Counted from the first letter of the stretch, positions 36,567 through 46,617 are shown. The stretch is 64,000 nt of DNA from Gammaproteobacteria bacterium (GCA_015709695.1 CP054183.1:1600992-1664991), one strand, 5' to 3'. The notes: generated by a model from the sequence alone, not told the origin. A program made the numbers and translations.

Positions 36567-37313
36567 TCAACGCGCCAGCTCCGCCACATGCCCCTCGATG
36601 AAGCCCCTCGCCGCGGCGACATCGGTATACAGGCTGACCCCGCCGCCCATGGCGCAGAGGTCGCCCGCCACCCGGCTGGCGATGCCTGCCAGCACCCAGC
36701 TGCCATCCGCCCGGCGCAGCAGCAGCGGCCCGCCGCTGTCGCCGCCGCAGGGCCCGGAGGCGCGGTCGATGAAGATGAACCGCGAGTCCTCGCGGCGCAG
36801 GTCGTCGAGCTCCACCTCGGATTCCACCAGCCGCTGCGAATACCCGAGCCCGGTCGCCCGCCGGCCCCAGCCGGCGATCGCCGCCAGGGCCTTCTCGCGC
36901 AGCAGGGCCGCGGCATCGGCTGCCGTCGCCGGCTGCACCACCGGGCCCGCCACCGGCTCCGCCAGGCGCAGCAGGCCGATGTCCCAGGTCCCGGCCCTGG
37001 CGTCGTAGCGCGGGTGCTGGATGGCCTCGGCCACGGCGACAACGCGCGCCTGGCTGCGGTCACTGCTCCCCACCCGGACCTCCGAGCCGGTCGAGGTGCA
37101 ATGCGCCGCGGTCAGCACCCAGCGCGGGGCGATCAGCTGCGCGGTGCACACCCCGCCCGAGGACGGGCTCACCAGCGCCACCGCCCAGGGGTAGCGCGCG
37201 GCGAAGCGCGCATCGCCGACGATGGTGCCATTGACGATGGCGAACGCCGGCGCGACCGCGAGCAGGCAGGCACAGAGCAAAGCCGCGACGGCGGCACAGC
37301 GACGACAAGCCAT
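36567..37313 (-). CDS. Secreted trypsin-like serine protease
   Basis: 248 residues, chymotrypsin-fold (S1) protease. Signal peptide ends AFA, directly followed by IVNG, the usual mature N-terminus of active trypsins; signal peptidase alone may therefore yield active enzyme. Catalytic triad: TAAHC (His), TWDIGLL (Asp), GPCGGDSGGP (Ser). The remaining cysteines (VCTAQL with AAHC, and two late ones) can form disulfides. Periplasmic or secreted. No activation propeptide or C-terminal sorting tag is seen. Confidence 0.92.
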   Translation of the reverse strand: MACRRCAAVAALLCACLLAVAPAFAIVNGTIVGDARFAARYPWAVALVSPSSGGVCTAQLIAPRWVLTAAHCTSTGSEVRVGSSDRSQARVVAVAEAIQHPRYDARAGTWDIGLLRLAEPVAGPVVQPATAADAAALLREKALAAIAGWGRRATGLGYSQRLVESEVELDDLRREDSRFIFIDRASGPCGGDSGGPLLLRRADGSWVLAGIASRVAGDLCAMGGGVSLYTDVAAARGFIEGHVAELAR

Positions 37314-37364
37314 AGCCGGTAATATTAGCCGACGCCCGCCGGGGCGATGGAGGACGGGGACAGG

Positions 37365-38342
37365 ATGGTGACGCAGACCGCAGCCGACAGCCCTCACGAC
37401 GAACCCGTGTTCGTCGCCGGGCACCAGGGCCTCGTCGGCCGGGCGCTGGTGCGCCGGCTGCAGGCACTCGGCCAGCGCAGGCTGCTGCTGCGCGGCCGCG
37501 CCGAACTCGACCTCACCGACCAGGCCGCCGTGCACGCCTTCTTCCAGCGCGAGCGCCCTGCCGTGGTCTACCTCGCCGCCGCGCTCGTCGGCGGCATCCA
37601 GGCCAACAGCCGCTTCCCCGCCGAGTTCATCCACCAAAACCTGGCCATCGCCACCCACGTCATCGACGCCGCCCACCGCAGCGGCTGCCGCCGCCTGCTG
37701 TTCCTCGGCAGCTCCTGCATCTACCCGCGGCTCGCGCCCCAGCCCATCGCCGAGGACGCCCTCCTCACCGGCCCGCTGGAACCGAGCAACGAGCCCTACG
37801 CCATCGCCAAGATCGCCGGCATGCGCCTCTGTGACGCCTACAACCGCCAGTACGGCACCGACTACCGCAGCGTCATGCCCACCAACCTCTACGGCCCGCA
37901 CGACAACTTCAACCTCGAGACCAGCCACGTCCTGCCCGCGCTGCTGCGCAAGTTCCACGAGGCGCGCGAATCCGGCGCCGCGGAAGTCGAGGTCTGGGGC
38001 AGCGGCCAGCCGCGGCGCGAGTTCCTGCACGTCGACGACATGGCCGACGCCTGCGTGTACCTGATGAGCCTGCCGCGGGACCGCTTCGCCGCCGTCACCA
38101 CGCCCGCCGCCTCGCACATCAACATCGGCACCGGCGAGGACATCGCCATCGCCGAGCTCGCCGAACTGGTGCGCGAGGTGGTCGGCTACCGGGGCCGCAT
38201 CCGTTTCAACCCCGATTACCCCGACGGCACGCCGCGCAAGCTGCTGGACGTGAGCCGGCTGCGCTCGCTCGGCTGGCAGGCGCGGATTCCGCTGCGGGAG
38301 GGGGTGGCGGGGACTTATGGGTGGTACCGGGAGAACTGCTGA
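37365..38342 (+). CDS. fcl: GDP-L-fucose synthase
   Basis: 325 residues, extended SDR epimerase/reductase that converts GDP-4-keto-6-deoxymannose to GDP-L-fucose. Cofactor motif [14 protein letters not shown], substrate signature [15 protein letters not shown], catalytic [12 protein letters not shown] (Tyr-x3-Lys), [12 protein letters not shown] and EFLHVDDMA. The partner gmd (GDP-mannose dehydratase) is not in the window. ATG 37365 has GGAG 12 bases upstream; ATG 37347 in the same frame is possible. First gene of the exopolysaccharide locus. Confidence 0.93.
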   Translation: MVTQTAADSPHDEPVFVAGHQGLVGRALVRRLQALGQRRLLLRGRAELDLTDQAAVHAFFQRERPAVVYLAAALVGGIQANSRFPAEFIHQNLAIATHVIDAAHRSGCRRLLFLGSSCIYPRLAPQPIAEDALLTGPLEPSNEPYAIAKIAGMRLCDAYNRQYGTDYRSVMPTNLYGPHDNFNLETSHVLPALLRKFHEARESGAAEVEVWGSGQPRREFLHVDDMADACVYLMSLPRDRFAAVTTPAASHINIGTGEDIAIAELAELVREVVGYRGRIRFNPDYPDGTPRKLLDVSRLRSLGWQARIPLREGVAGTYGWYRENC

Positions 38343-38443
38343 CCTCCGGCTCCCATGCCTGTCCTCATCATGAGCAGACACCCAGAACCACAAGTGGCTT
38401 ACGGTTCCTGCCGGTCCCACGGGAATTGCCTCGGGGGCTGCCG

Positions 38444-39658
38444 ATGATTGCTGACAGCTTCTCCCGCCTGAGGGCCTATTGCGAGACTGAAGATTACCGG
38501 GGCTGGGATCCGTACGATGGCCTGAACTCAGCCATATTTCAGGCCACCCCCCTGAAGCATTGGGACATCGCCAGACTGGTGCTGATCCAGCTCTGCAAGC
38601 GCTCACCCGTGAACCTGCGGCCCTTGCTGAGGGTTCCAAAGCAGCACAATGCGAAGGGCATCGGACTGTTCCTCAGCGGCTATTGCAACCTCTACAAGCT
38701 CGTCCGCAATGGCGATACCAGCTTTGGTTCGCAGGACGAGCTGCGAGGCCGGATCGAGACCGTGGCAGAGCTGCTGCTCGGCTTGCAGAGCAAGGGTTAC
38801 TCTGGTGCGTGCTGGGGCTACAACTTCGACTGGCAGGCACGGCGCCTGTTCTTCTTTCCGGCACACACCCCCACCGTGGTGGCGACCAGCTTCTGTGCCA
38901 CGGCCCTGTTCTCCGCGTACGAGGCAACGGGAAACTCGCGCTACCTTGAGACCGCCTTGTCGTCAGGCCAGTTTGTCCTGCGCGATCTCAATCGCCGACC
39001 CTGTGACAACGGGTTTCTGTTGTCGTACAGCCCGATGAAGGAAAACGATTCCGTCTATAACGCGTCACTCCTCGGGGCCAAGCTGCTGAGTTTTTGCTAT
39101 CACCATACGGCGGACGATGTATTCCGGGATACAGCACGGCAGATTGTCTCTGCTGTCTGTGCCGGGCAGGGCGACGATGGCTCGTGGATCTACGGCCTGC
39201 TTCCGGCCCAGTCGTGGATCGACAGCTTTCATACCGGATACAACCTCGACGGGATTGCCCATTACATGAGGCTGTGCGATGACCCCAGCTTCGCCACCAA
39301 CCTGGAAGAGGGACTGGATTTCTATATCAGGAATTTTTTCCTTGCGGATGGCACTCCGAAGTATTACCACAACCGCACCTATCCCATTGACATTCATTGC
39401 CCAGGACAGCTTCTCGTGACCGCGCATGTCCTTGGCCAGTGGCCGTACATGGCGGAGACCTGCCGCAAGGTGCTGGCCTGGACGATCAGGAACATGCAGG
39501 ACGAGAGGGGCTACTTCTATTATCAGCTGAAGGAAGGCATCAGCTCGAAGCTGTCCTACATGCGCTGGAGCAATGCATTCATGTTCAATGCACTCAGTCA
39601 CTACTTTCTTGCGGAATCAGCCGTGCCCTCCGGCACTCGTTCTGCCGCCAGCCACTAG
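38444..39658 (+). CDS. Six-hairpin-type (alpha/alpha barrel) protein of the polysaccharide locus
   Basis: 404 residues from ATG 38444. Repeated helix-pair pattern with W/G-rich turns: GACWGYNFDWQAR, PTVVATSFCATALFSAYEATG, DDGSWIYGL, SFHTGYNLDGI and LSYMRWSNAFMFNALSHY. This is the alpha/alpha-toroid architecture of unsaturated glucuronyl hydrolases and epimerases. No catalytic residue set can be assigned. Likely acts on the polymer or its precursors. It starts 101 bases after fcl and is markedly less GC-rich than fcl. Confidence 0.6.
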   Translation: MIADSFSRLRAYCETEDYRGWDPYDGLNSAIFQATPLKHWDIARLVLIQLCKRSPVNLRPLLRVPKQHNAKGIGLFLSGYCNLYKLVRNGDTSFGSQDELRGRIETVAELLLGLQSKGYSGACWGYNFDWQARRLFFFPAHTPTVVATSFCATALFSAYEATGNSRYLETALSSGQFVLRDLNRRPCDNGFLLSYSPMKENDSVYNASLLGAKLLSFCYHHTADDVFRDTARQIVSAVCAGQGDDGSWIYGLLPAQSWIDSFHTGYNLDGIAHYMRLCDDPSFATNLEEGLDFYIRNFFLADGTPKYYHNRTYPIDIHCPGQLLVTAHVLGQWPYMAETCRKVLAWTIRNMQDERGYFYYQLKEGISSKLSYMRWSNAFMFNALSHYFLAESAVPSGTRSAASH

Positions 39659-39678
39659 CTCGCCTCCAATCTGTCCGC

Positions 39679-40701
39679 ATGAAGGTCTGGATCGACTTGT
39701 CCAACAGCCCGCATGTGGCCTTCATGCGTCCCTTCGTACGCAGGTTCAACGAGGATGGCGTCGCCTATGTAATCACCGCGCGAGACTATGGCAATACCAT
39801 TGACCTGCTTGCTGCCGAGGGCTGGGACTTCCATGTTGTGGGTGGGCATGGGGGAAAGCGATTCTTCGGCAAATTGCTCGCATTCCCTTCCCGTGTATGG
39901 TCCCTCGCGCGCTTCCTGCAAACTCATGGTCCCAGCGTCGCATTCTCGCAGAGTTCCTTCTACTCACCGCTGGTAGCGCGTCTTCTGGGAATTCCCTTCG
40001 TGTACACCAACGACAACGAGTACGCCAAAGGCAACCTGTTCGGCCGCCTGCCTGGCGGAGTGGCCATTTACCCTGCTTCCCTGCGCCACAGCCGGCCTGC
40101 GCGCTGGTTCCTCGGGCGGAACTCCCTGTTCTTCGATGGCGTAAAAGAAGGCATTTACCTTTCCCGGATGCCGATTGCCGGGTCGAAAGCGCACGCGAAC
40201 CGGGTATTCTTCTATCGCCCGGAGCCCTGGCAAGCGCAGTACCATGACGCCGATCCCGCGTTTTCCCTGGAGATTATCCGGGCCATGCAGGCACTTGGCG
40301 ATGTCAAGGTCGTCTGCAGGGACCATCGCCAGCGCGCCTACTACCATGAGAAGTTCGCCGATAACAGGAACGTGACGGTTGTCGAAACAGTGGTCACCCT
40401 CGATGATATCGTGCAGCATGCGTCCGCCTTTGTTGGCTCGGGCGGAACAATGTGCCGGGAACTCGCTCTGCTTGGCGTGCCAACGGTATCGCTGTACACA
40501 GGGGCCCTATTGTCGGTCGACCGGACCCTCATCGAGGCTGGCTTGATGCTTCATACCCGAGATCCCATCGAGATGCAGGGCTTCCTGCGCAGCCCTGACC
40601 TGCAGGCCGGCCACAGGCAGTCGGCCGAGAACATGCTGAGGCTCGGCGCTGCCGCCTTTGATGAACTGTGCAGCAGGGTCTATGCGCTCGGCAAACGCTG
40701 A
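39679..40701 (+). CDS. DUF354 family protein, GT-B glycosyltransferase-like
   Basis: 340 residues. It begins MKVWIDLSNSPHVAFMRPFV, the DUF354 opening (N-x-P/H), then has the internal FSQSSFYSPLVARLLGIPFVY and a C-terminal FVGSGGTMCRELALLGVPTVSLY. The last segment resembles the UDP-sugar binding loop of MurG and WecB-type GT-B enzymes. Function is unproved; sugar transfer or epimerisation within the polysaccharide pathway is likely. Located 20 bases after the preceding gene. Confidence 0.75.
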   Translation: MKVWIDLSNSPHVAFMRPFVRRFNEDGVAYVITARDYGNTIDLLAAEGWDFHVVGGHGGKRFFGKLLAFPSRVWSLARFLQTHGPSVAFSQSSFYSPLVARLLGIPFVYTNDNEYAKGNLFGRLPGGVAIYPASLRHSRPARWFLGRNSLFFDGVKEGIYLSRMPIAGSKAHANRVFFYRPEPWQAQYHDADPAFSLEIIRAMQALGDVKVVCRDHRQRAYYHEKFADNRNVTVVETVVTLDDIVQHASAFVGSGGTMCRELALLGVPTVSLYTGALLSVDRTLIEAGLMLHTRDPIEMQGFLRSPDLQAGHRQSAENMLRLGAAAFDELCSRVYALGKR

Positions 40702-40728
40702 ACATGGCCGCATTCCCGGTGGGCTAGC

Positions 40729-41661
40729 TTGAGCAAGAAAAGGGCGCTGATTGTCGGTTTTGGCCGCATGGGCCTGTCTCATGCGGCCCTGATGTCCGGC
40801 CTGCTCGGGCCGGACAATGTCGAGTTTTCCGTTTCCGACCCCGGTTTCTTTTCAAGGCTGGTCGCCCGGTCCTTGATCAAGGACCTGCGGTTCGTCCGCC
40901 TGAAGACTCTGCAACGCCACCGGGATCTGCTGCATTCCTTCGATTACATCCTGCTGACTGCCCCTCCGTTCCTGCGTTCGGAGTTCCTGGAATTGCTTGC
41001 AGACTTTCGGGGTCGGGTATTTGTTGAGAAGCCGGTCTTCTGCCATCTCTCCGCCAACCAGATGTCGGGCTATGTCCTTCAGCATGCTCCCCTGAACCCG
41101 GTGCTGCGCGACCGATTGCGCGGCCTGCCGATCAGCGAAGTTACCGCACGCCTGGTAACCAATGCATCGTTTGAAAGCATCAAGAGCGGCTGGCGATCCA
41201 AGTCATTCGGCTCTGTCCTCCATGAATTTGGTGGCCACGTCCTGTCCCTTGTTGGCGCTTCATGGCCCGACGACAATATTTTCCGGAGCCACATCAACGA
41301 CATTCAGCTTGAAATTGCCAGACACTCGCGGGACGAGGTCCGGTTTGCCTTCACGGAAGCAGCCGTGCGTTACTCCATCGAGCTGCTTGCCAATCGTCAG
41401 GATGTGCGCAAGGCCTCGTATGACATACAGGTCCGCACCGCCCACGGCGACGTCCATTACGATCTCTACTCGATCAGATCCACCATTCCAGGATTCGACG
41501 CGACATCCATTCCAGAGCTGGGCATCAGCGTGGACTTCTATCTCCGCGGATTCGAGTTCACACGCCAGATGACGGCCTTCCTCGACGGGACGATGGATAT
41601 CCTGTCGAGCGAGCAGATCGCCAACATGGAGCAATTGCTTCTTGCAGTTGAGCGTCATTGA
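40729..41661 (+). CDS. Gfo/Idh/MocA-type NAD(P)-dependent oxidoreductase
   Basis: 310 residues, TTG start. Rossmann motif RALIVGFGRMGLSHAALM, the second strand NVEFSVSDP and the RVFVEKPVFCHLSANQ segment carrying the E-K-P of the family. HEFGGHVLSLVG fits the catalytic region. Such enzymes modify nucleotide sugars. Its stop overlaps the next start (TTGA). Substrate unknown. Confidence 0.78.
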   Translation: MSKKRALIVGFGRMGLSHAALMSGLLGPDNVEFSVSDPGFFSRLVARSLIKDLRFVRLKTLQRHRDLLHSFDYILLTAPPFLRSEFLELLADFRGRVFVEKPVFCHLSANQMSGYVLQHAPLNPVLRDRLRGLPISEVTARLVTNASFESIKSGWRSKSFGSVLHEFGGHVLSLVGASWPDDNIFRSHINDIQLEIARHSRDEVRFAFTEAAVRYSIELLANRQDVRKASYDIQVRTAHGDVHYDLYSIRSTIPGFDATSIPELGISVDFYLRGFEFTRQMTAFLDGTMDILSSEQIANMEQLLLAVERH

Positions 41662-42569
41662 AAATCCTATTGGGTGACAATCCGTTCTTTGGGGTCAACC
41701 ACAGGCTTGGCTCGAAGGCGCTGGATGATGAAAGCGAACGTTTCGATACGGCTGCGCTGGTCATAGCGGCGGCTCAGACACACGGCATCCGCTCGCTGAT
41801 GTTGTCCACGCACCCCGGGTATGACCGGCTGCTAACAACGGCCGTCCGCGCCCTGGCGGAACCCCATGCATTCGAGATTGCGCCGGTGGTGCCCTATCCG
41901 CACACGATCAACAACATCATCGCGCAGGATGGTTATTCGGGCTTCCTGAAGCGCCTGGGGTTTCGTGACATCGCCGCAGTGACAGCCGATGCGCTCAGGC
42001 TCACCGGCTTTTCCCGGCGTCGCGGCAAAGCGGCACTCGAGAGAGCGTTCCGGCTGATCATCGACGTCGAGCTCGACTGCATCCGCAAAACCGGCTTCGC
42101 GGTCCGCCATGTCTGCCTGCACAATATCCTCACAGACCTGCTGCTCGCCTTCGGGCGCTTCGAGATGCTCCAGGGCTTCATCAACGCCTGCTCACGCCTT
42201 GGCTTGCGAGCCGTCCTGATCTCGCAGAACCCCGCTGCACTGTTGTCCGCGCCGTTGACGGGGCCATTGGTGGCGTGCTTCTCCTACAACAAGCTCGGAT
42301 ATATGGTCAATCCTTCTATCGAGAGGGTCGTCGACGCCATAGCCACGTCAGACAGGTCGAACTGGGAAATGTGGGCAATGCAGATCCTCGCCGGCGGTGG
42401 CATCACCCCCGAAGCCGCCATGCAGGATGACGTGCTACGTCACTTCGACGCGGTTCTCTATGCAACGACAAAGCCAGAACGAATCGGACAATTAATCGAC
42501 GTGGTCAAATCCAGCGGCCTTGTCGCAAACCCGCGTCAGACCGTTGCCTCGCCGCCAGGCGACGGCTAA
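41658..42569 (+). CDS. Uncharacterised protein of the polysaccharide locus (opens LLGDNPFFGVNH)
   Basis: 303 residues, TTG start overlapping the upstream stop. Alternating strand-helix pattern suggests a TIM-like barrel: KILLGDNPFFGVNHRLG, IRSLMLSTHPGYD, FEIAPVVPYPHTINNI, GLRAVLISQNPAAL, VACFSYNKLGYMVNP and AVLYATTKPERIGQLI. The closing part resembles aldo/keto-reductase-like barrels, but no Tyr-Lys-His-Asp set is clear. I do not recognise the family. Tight coupling with the oxidoreductase suggests they act together. Convergent with the GT4 gene on the other strand (adjacent ends). Confidence 0.6.
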   Translation: MKILLGDNPFFGVNHRLGSKALDDESERFDTAALVIAAAQTHGIRSLMLSTHPGYDRLLTTAVRALAEPHAFEIAPVVPYPHTINNIIAQDGYSGFLKRLGFRDIAAVTADALRLTGFSRRRGKAALERAFRLIIDVELDCIRKTGFAVRHVCLHNILTDLLLAFGRFEMLQGFINACSRLGLRAVLISQNPAALLSAPLTGPLVACFSYNKLGYMVNPSIERVVDAIATSDRSNWEMWAMQILAGGGITPEAAMQDDVLRHFDAVLYATTKPERIGQLIDVVKSSGLVANPRQTVASPPGDG

Positions 42570-43673
42570 TCAGCGCTTCGGCATACGCGGTACCAGCGCC
42601 TGCAGGAAGACTTCCCGCAATCGGGCGGCAACCACCTCGGTATCATGCTTTTCGACAACCTCGCGGTAACCCGCCTCCGCCAGCCGCTCACATTCGAGAT
42701 CGTCACGCAGGAGACGGCACATGGCTTGGGCAATGCCGCCGATATCTCCTGGCTCCACCATGCGGCCACTGACGCCATCCGTGACAATACTCGGTACCCC
42801 TCCTACAGGCGTCGCAATAACCGGCAACCGGCTCGCCATCGCTTCCAGAATCACGTTGGGCACCCCCTCTGTATAGCTTGGCAGAATGAGCAGGCGGGAT
42901 GAGTGCAACAGGTGCAGGCGCTGCGCACCCTCGACCCAACCCAGGACACGCATTGACGAGTCCAGGCCGCGCTCGACAATCTGCGTGCGCAATTTGTCCA
43001 CTTCCTTCGGGCCTGCAAACACAAGCGTCGCGTCCGGGAACTCCTGCAAGACCAGCGGCATCGCCGCGACCAGGTCATAGACGCCTTTGGCAGGCACGAT
43101 CCACCCCAGATAGAGAATCTGGCGACGTGAACGTGGCGCCCTGTTTGCTTCGACCGCATAGCACCGCGTATTGACCGGGTTTCCGACAACAACCATTTTC
43201 TCCTGGGGAAACACACCTGCGAACGAATCCCGCTGCAGGTCAGAAAGGAAGATGATCCTGAGGCTCCAGCGAGCAAAGCGGCGTATCAGGGACTGCCGCC
43301 ATACCGGTCCGGCAGCATAGAACTCGCGAAAGTGGGCGGGATGGATATGCATGATCTGCGGAATGCGCAGCAGACGAGCTGTGAGCAGATAGCAGGCCTT
43401 GCGGTAGAAGCTCAATCCGCTGGAAACGTGCACGACGAGCAGGTCTGGCCTGCCAATGACCATGCGACCAACAAATGCCAGGTAGCGCCATGATGAGTAG
43501 GCCAGGCGGGACAATCTTCCGGCTTCCGTACAGGAAGCGAAGTGATGGCAGTCGAATTCCGACCACAGGCTACTGCTCCGGTAGTTGTTGATTACAGCCG
43601 CGATCCCTCCTTGCGCCTTTCTGCCAGGACCCACCATCACGATCCGCAGCTTACGGTCCGCGCTGCTGGTCAT
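42570..43673 (-). CDS. GT4 family glycosyltransferase
   Basis: 367 residues, GT-B fold. The N-terminal lobe begins IVMVGPGRKAQGGIAAVINNY. The C-terminal lobe holds ILYLGWIVPAKGVYDLV and SYTEGVPNVILEAMASRLPVIATPVGG, the E-x7-E donor-binding motif of GT4. Retaining transfer from a nucleotide sugar is expected at the cytoplasmic face. Start overlaps the preceding GT4 stop (ATGA); last gene of the long minus-strand run. Confidence 0.88.
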   Translation of the reverse strand: MTSSADRKLRIVMVGPGRKAQGGIAAVINNYRSSSLWSEFDCHHFASCTEAGRLSRLAYSSWRYLAFVGRMVIGRPDLLVVHVSSGLSFYRKACYLLTARLLRIPQIMHIHPAHFREFYAAGPVWRQSLIRRFARWSLRIIFLSDLQRDSFAGVFPQEKMVVVGNPVNTRCYAVEANRAPRSRRQILYLGWIVPAKGVYDLVAAMPLVLQEFPDATLVFAGPKEVDKLRTQIVERGLDSSMRVLGWVEGAQRLHLLHSSRLLILPSYTEGVPNVILEAMASRLPVIATPVGGVPSIVTDGVSGRMVEPGDIGGIAQAMCRLLRDDLECERLAEAGYREVVEKHDTEVVAARLREVFLQALVPRMPKR

Positions 43674-44866
43674 GACCCGCCCACACCATCGACGCTGCGC
43701 CTGTTCAATAGCGTGCCGTACAGCAGTTCATGGCGGGCAATGCAGGTATCCAGTCCATACCTTTTCTCTATAGCGGTCCGTCCGCTGCGCCCCATCTTCT
43801 CGTGCAAGGATCCGTCGTTCAGCAATCGCATGATCCTCTCGGCCGCAATCCCGACGTCGTTTCTGGCAACGAGATAGCCCTCCACACCGTCGTGCAGGAT
43901 CTCGACAGTGCCGCCATCTTCGGTGGCGACGACAGGCACGCCGCAGGCCATCGCCTCCATGACCGCGTTGGGTAATCCCTCGGAAATGACTCGGTAATTG
44001 GTAAACAGACAGGCCACGTCCAGGATTCCGGTCAGCACATCGATATCCCGGCGATATCCGGTGAACACCACGTTCCGCGCCAGTCCCAGCTCCAGGCACC
44101 GGGCCTCCAGCGAGGCCCGGTTCGGACCGTCCCCGATGACCAGGAAGCCGACTTCCGGCTGCTGCTGCAGCACCCGGAGTGCGACCTGCAGGAACGCCTC
44201 GTGGTCCTTGAAGCCGGAAAGGGTAGCTACCATGCCGATCAGTTTCGTGAATCGGCCTAGATGCAGGTCCTCACGCAGCTGTGCGATATGGTCGGGCTGC
44301 GACGCAAAGCGCCGCAGGTCCAGGCCATTCGGAATGACGTGGAAGTTGGCCCGCCAGTGGCGAAAGCGATTATCGAATCCCGCGGCTGAATTCGACAGCA
44401 AGGCATCCGCACCGTATGCCTGAACGACCCGGCACAGGCGGTAAGTCAGGCCAATATCGCGGCTGTCGCGAATGGCCGATGCGACGATGGGCACACCGGC
44501 CAACCGTGCAGCAATGACGCCAAAAGTGCTGGCGAGGTTCAGGTAAGTATGAATCAGCTGGATGTGCCGGGAACGAATCAGCTTGACCAGGGACAGGATA
44601 GGCCCGGCCACGTCAAAGCGCCCTGAGCGGCGCAATACCTCCAGCCTGACATGAGGCAGTTCTGCAACCTGCCCGTAGAATCCCTCCTGGGTGGCTGTTT
44701 CAGGCCCAATGAATACCGCTACCGTCATCTCATAACGGGCCGGATCCAGACCCCGCACCAGTTGCACCAGCTGCCGCTCCGCTCCGCCCGTATACAGCGA
44801 AGCCGACACGAACAGCAGCCGGATCCGATCAGGTGGGACAGATGTGACCGAGACAGTACCCGTCAA
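43670..44866 (-). CDS. GT4 family glycosyltransferase
   Basis: 398 residues, GT-B fold. Acceptor-side glycine loop FVSASLYTGGAERQLVQLV; donor side has IPNGLDLRRF, LIGMVATLSGFKDHEAFL and SEGLPNAVMEAMACGVPVVATEDGGT. It belongs to the group with the GGAE loop often found in capsule and EPS clusters. Four-base overlaps at both ends place it in the middle of the operon. Confidence 0.9.
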   Translation of the reverse strand: MTGTVSVTSVPPDRIRLLFVSASLYTGGAERQLVQLVRGLDPARYEMTVAVFIGPETATQEGFYGQVAELPHVRLEVLRRSGRFDVAGPILSLVKLIRSRHIQLIHTYLNLASTFGVIAARLAGVPIVASAIRDSRDIGLTYRLCRVVQAYGADALLSNSAAGFDNRFRHWRANFHVIPNGLDLRRFASQPDHIAQLREDLHLGRFTKLIGMVATLSGFKDHEAFLQVALRVLQQQPEVGFLVIGDGPNRASLEARCLELGLARNVVFTGYRRDIDVLTGILDVACLFTNYRVISEGLPNAVMEAMACGVPVVATEDGGTVEILHDGVEGYLVARNDVGIAAERIMRLLNDGSLHEKMGRSGRTAIEKRYGLDTCIARHELLYGTLLNRRSVDGVGGS

Positions 44867-46617
44867 CGGTCGCCCCCTCCAGCTGCCTTCTCCAGCAGCT
44901 GCCCGGCACCGACGCTCGCGCCTTCTCCGGACGTTACCAGGCCAGGTACCTCCAGCGGCCTGCCGGCACCAATGGCCGGGCTGCCTGGCAGCAGGCCGAA
45001 GTCATGCTGGTCCGGATCCCGAAACCTTGGGTCGGCCACCTGATTGTCCCGGACAAGATCGCCACGCACGGCATGCAGCTCGGCGGCATCTTCCGACCAC
45101 TGCTTCCGATAGAGGACCCGCACCGGCCGGTCCGGGTTGTACATCAGGTTGTTGCTGATCTCCTGCGGCCCGACAGACGCGTCCGGCGCAACGGCAAAGC
45201 AGGCATCCTTTCGCGTCGGCACCGTTGCCCGCCCGCAGTCGACCATGATGTTGTTGACGATGCGATGACCTGAAGACATGCCGGCCACACCAGGTATGAA
45301 CTGCACGGCCACGTCCGCCATATTCACCATGGTGTTGTTCGCTACCAGGTTGTCGCGACTCCAGACATAAGGCTGCAAGCTGAAGCACTGACCTGTCGGG
45401 TAGCTCTTTGCCTTGCTGTTGCTGGTGTTGTAGCAGATGTTGTCAACGAAGTAGTTATTGTTGCCGTTGATCTGCGCTGCAACGGAGAAATCATGCATGA
45501 CGTTGCGATACACAAGGTTGTCCCGCACAGAATCCGGCCTGAGACCGTCGACGCCGAACGGCCGGCAGTAGTCGAAGTAGCTGCTGTCCGGACCACAATG
45601 GAATTCGTTATCGAACAACCTGTTGCGCCTGACGCCCGGGGAATCCGGCCAGTGCGCATCCAGGTAAACGCCATTGTGCGACCATGCCACGAAGCGGTTC
45701 CGGTAGATGCGCGAGTCCTGCACCCCTGCCACGAAGTGCACACCCTCGCCTGACACATGTGGTTCGTAGCCGACCATGCCCCAGCGAATGCCGCTGTCGA
45801 TCAGGTTGTCGTGGATCTCCAGGCGACTGATCGGCGTCGCGAATGATTGCGCACGTATCCCGGTAGCGCTGTCCAGGCCAATGACCGAATTGCGGACTTC
45901 GATGTCCGAAGAGGCCCCCCTGATCTCTACGGCACCCAGGCTGCCGCCCTCGATCGCAAGGCCGTCAATGATGATGTGCTGCTGGTCCTCGATGTAGACC
46001 GGAAACCGGGAGTCACGCTTGTCGAACTGCTGCATCCCCGCGATGCTGGTGTAGATGCGCGCGGGATTACCGCGTGGCGAACACACGAGCAGCGTTGTGT
46101 CATGGTGAAACCACTCGATGACCTGGGAACCGTGTCTCTCGCACAGGTCCAGCTCGGTCCGCGCCTTGCCGAAGGCACGACGCTGGTCCAGCAGCAGCAC
46201 CTCTGGATCCCCACTGCGGAATTCCCTGGTGCTGAATGCCCATACATCCCCGCGAATGCGCTTCCAGCGTTCCGGGTTCAGCCCCTCGCGCAGGGTGTTT
46301 TCTATCCTTATCCGGGGCCGCGGGCCCTGTCCATAGGCACCGATGAGCACGGGTTGTGTCGCCGATGCATGGCTCGGCCCGACGATCTTTATCGGACTTC
46401 CTGACAGCGTCCCGGCCTTCTGGAGGTAGCGATTGCCGCCGGTGAACTGCCGTATGTGGCTCCAGTCGCAGTACGGATCATCGATGGAACCGGAGCCCGG
46501 GCAGGCTGCATGGCGGGACGGATCCACGTGAATGTCCGCAGCCAGCGTTGCCCTGCAGCCCGTGATGCCGGCCAGTAGCGCCAGCAGCCCTGCGCCGATT
46601 GCCGTCGTCTGCCTCAT
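44863..46617 (-). CDS. Right-handed parallel beta-helix protein, probable lipoprotein
   Basis: 584 residues. Signal with possible lipobox ITGC at Cys21. The body contains repeated short strands typical of PbH1 repeats: HIIIDGLAIEG, IEVRNSVIGL, LEIHDNLIDS, SRIYRNRFVAW, VRRNRLFDNEF, VRDNLVYRNVM, YFVDNICYN and HRIVNNIMVD. Such periplasmic or outer-membrane helices in polysaccharide loci are lyases, epimerases or polymer-binding proteins. No catalytic residues are assigned. Overlaps the neighbouring genes by four bases on both sides. Confidence 0.85.
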   Translation of the reverse strand: MRQTTAIGAGLLALLAGITGCRATLAADIHVDPSRHAACPGSGSIDDPYCDWSHIRQFTGGNRYLQKAGTLSGSPIKIVGPSHASATQPVLIGAYGQGPRPRIRIENTLREGLNPERWKRIRGDVWAFSTREFRSGDPEVLLLDQRRAFGKARTELDLCERHGSQVIEWFHHDTTLLVCSPRGNPARIYTSIAGMQQFDKRDSRFPVYIEDQQHIIIDGLAIEGGSLGAVEIRGASSDIEVRNSVIGLDSATGIRAQSFATPISRLEIHDNLIDSGIRWGMVGYEPHVSGEGVHFVAGVQDSRIYRNRFVAWSHNGVYLDAHWPDSPGVRRNRLFDNEFHCGPDSSYFDYCRPFGVDGLRPDSVRDNLVYRNVMHDFSVAAQINGNNNYFVDNICYNTSNSKAKSYPTGQCFSLQPYVWSRDNLVANNTMVNMADVAVQFIPGVAGMSSGHRIVNNIMVDCGRATVPTRKDACFAVAPDASVGPQEISNNLMYNPDRPVRVLYRKQWSEDAAELHAVRGDLVRDNQVADPRFRDPDQHDFGLLPGSPAIGAGRPLEVPGLVTSGEGASVGAGQLLEKAAGGGDR

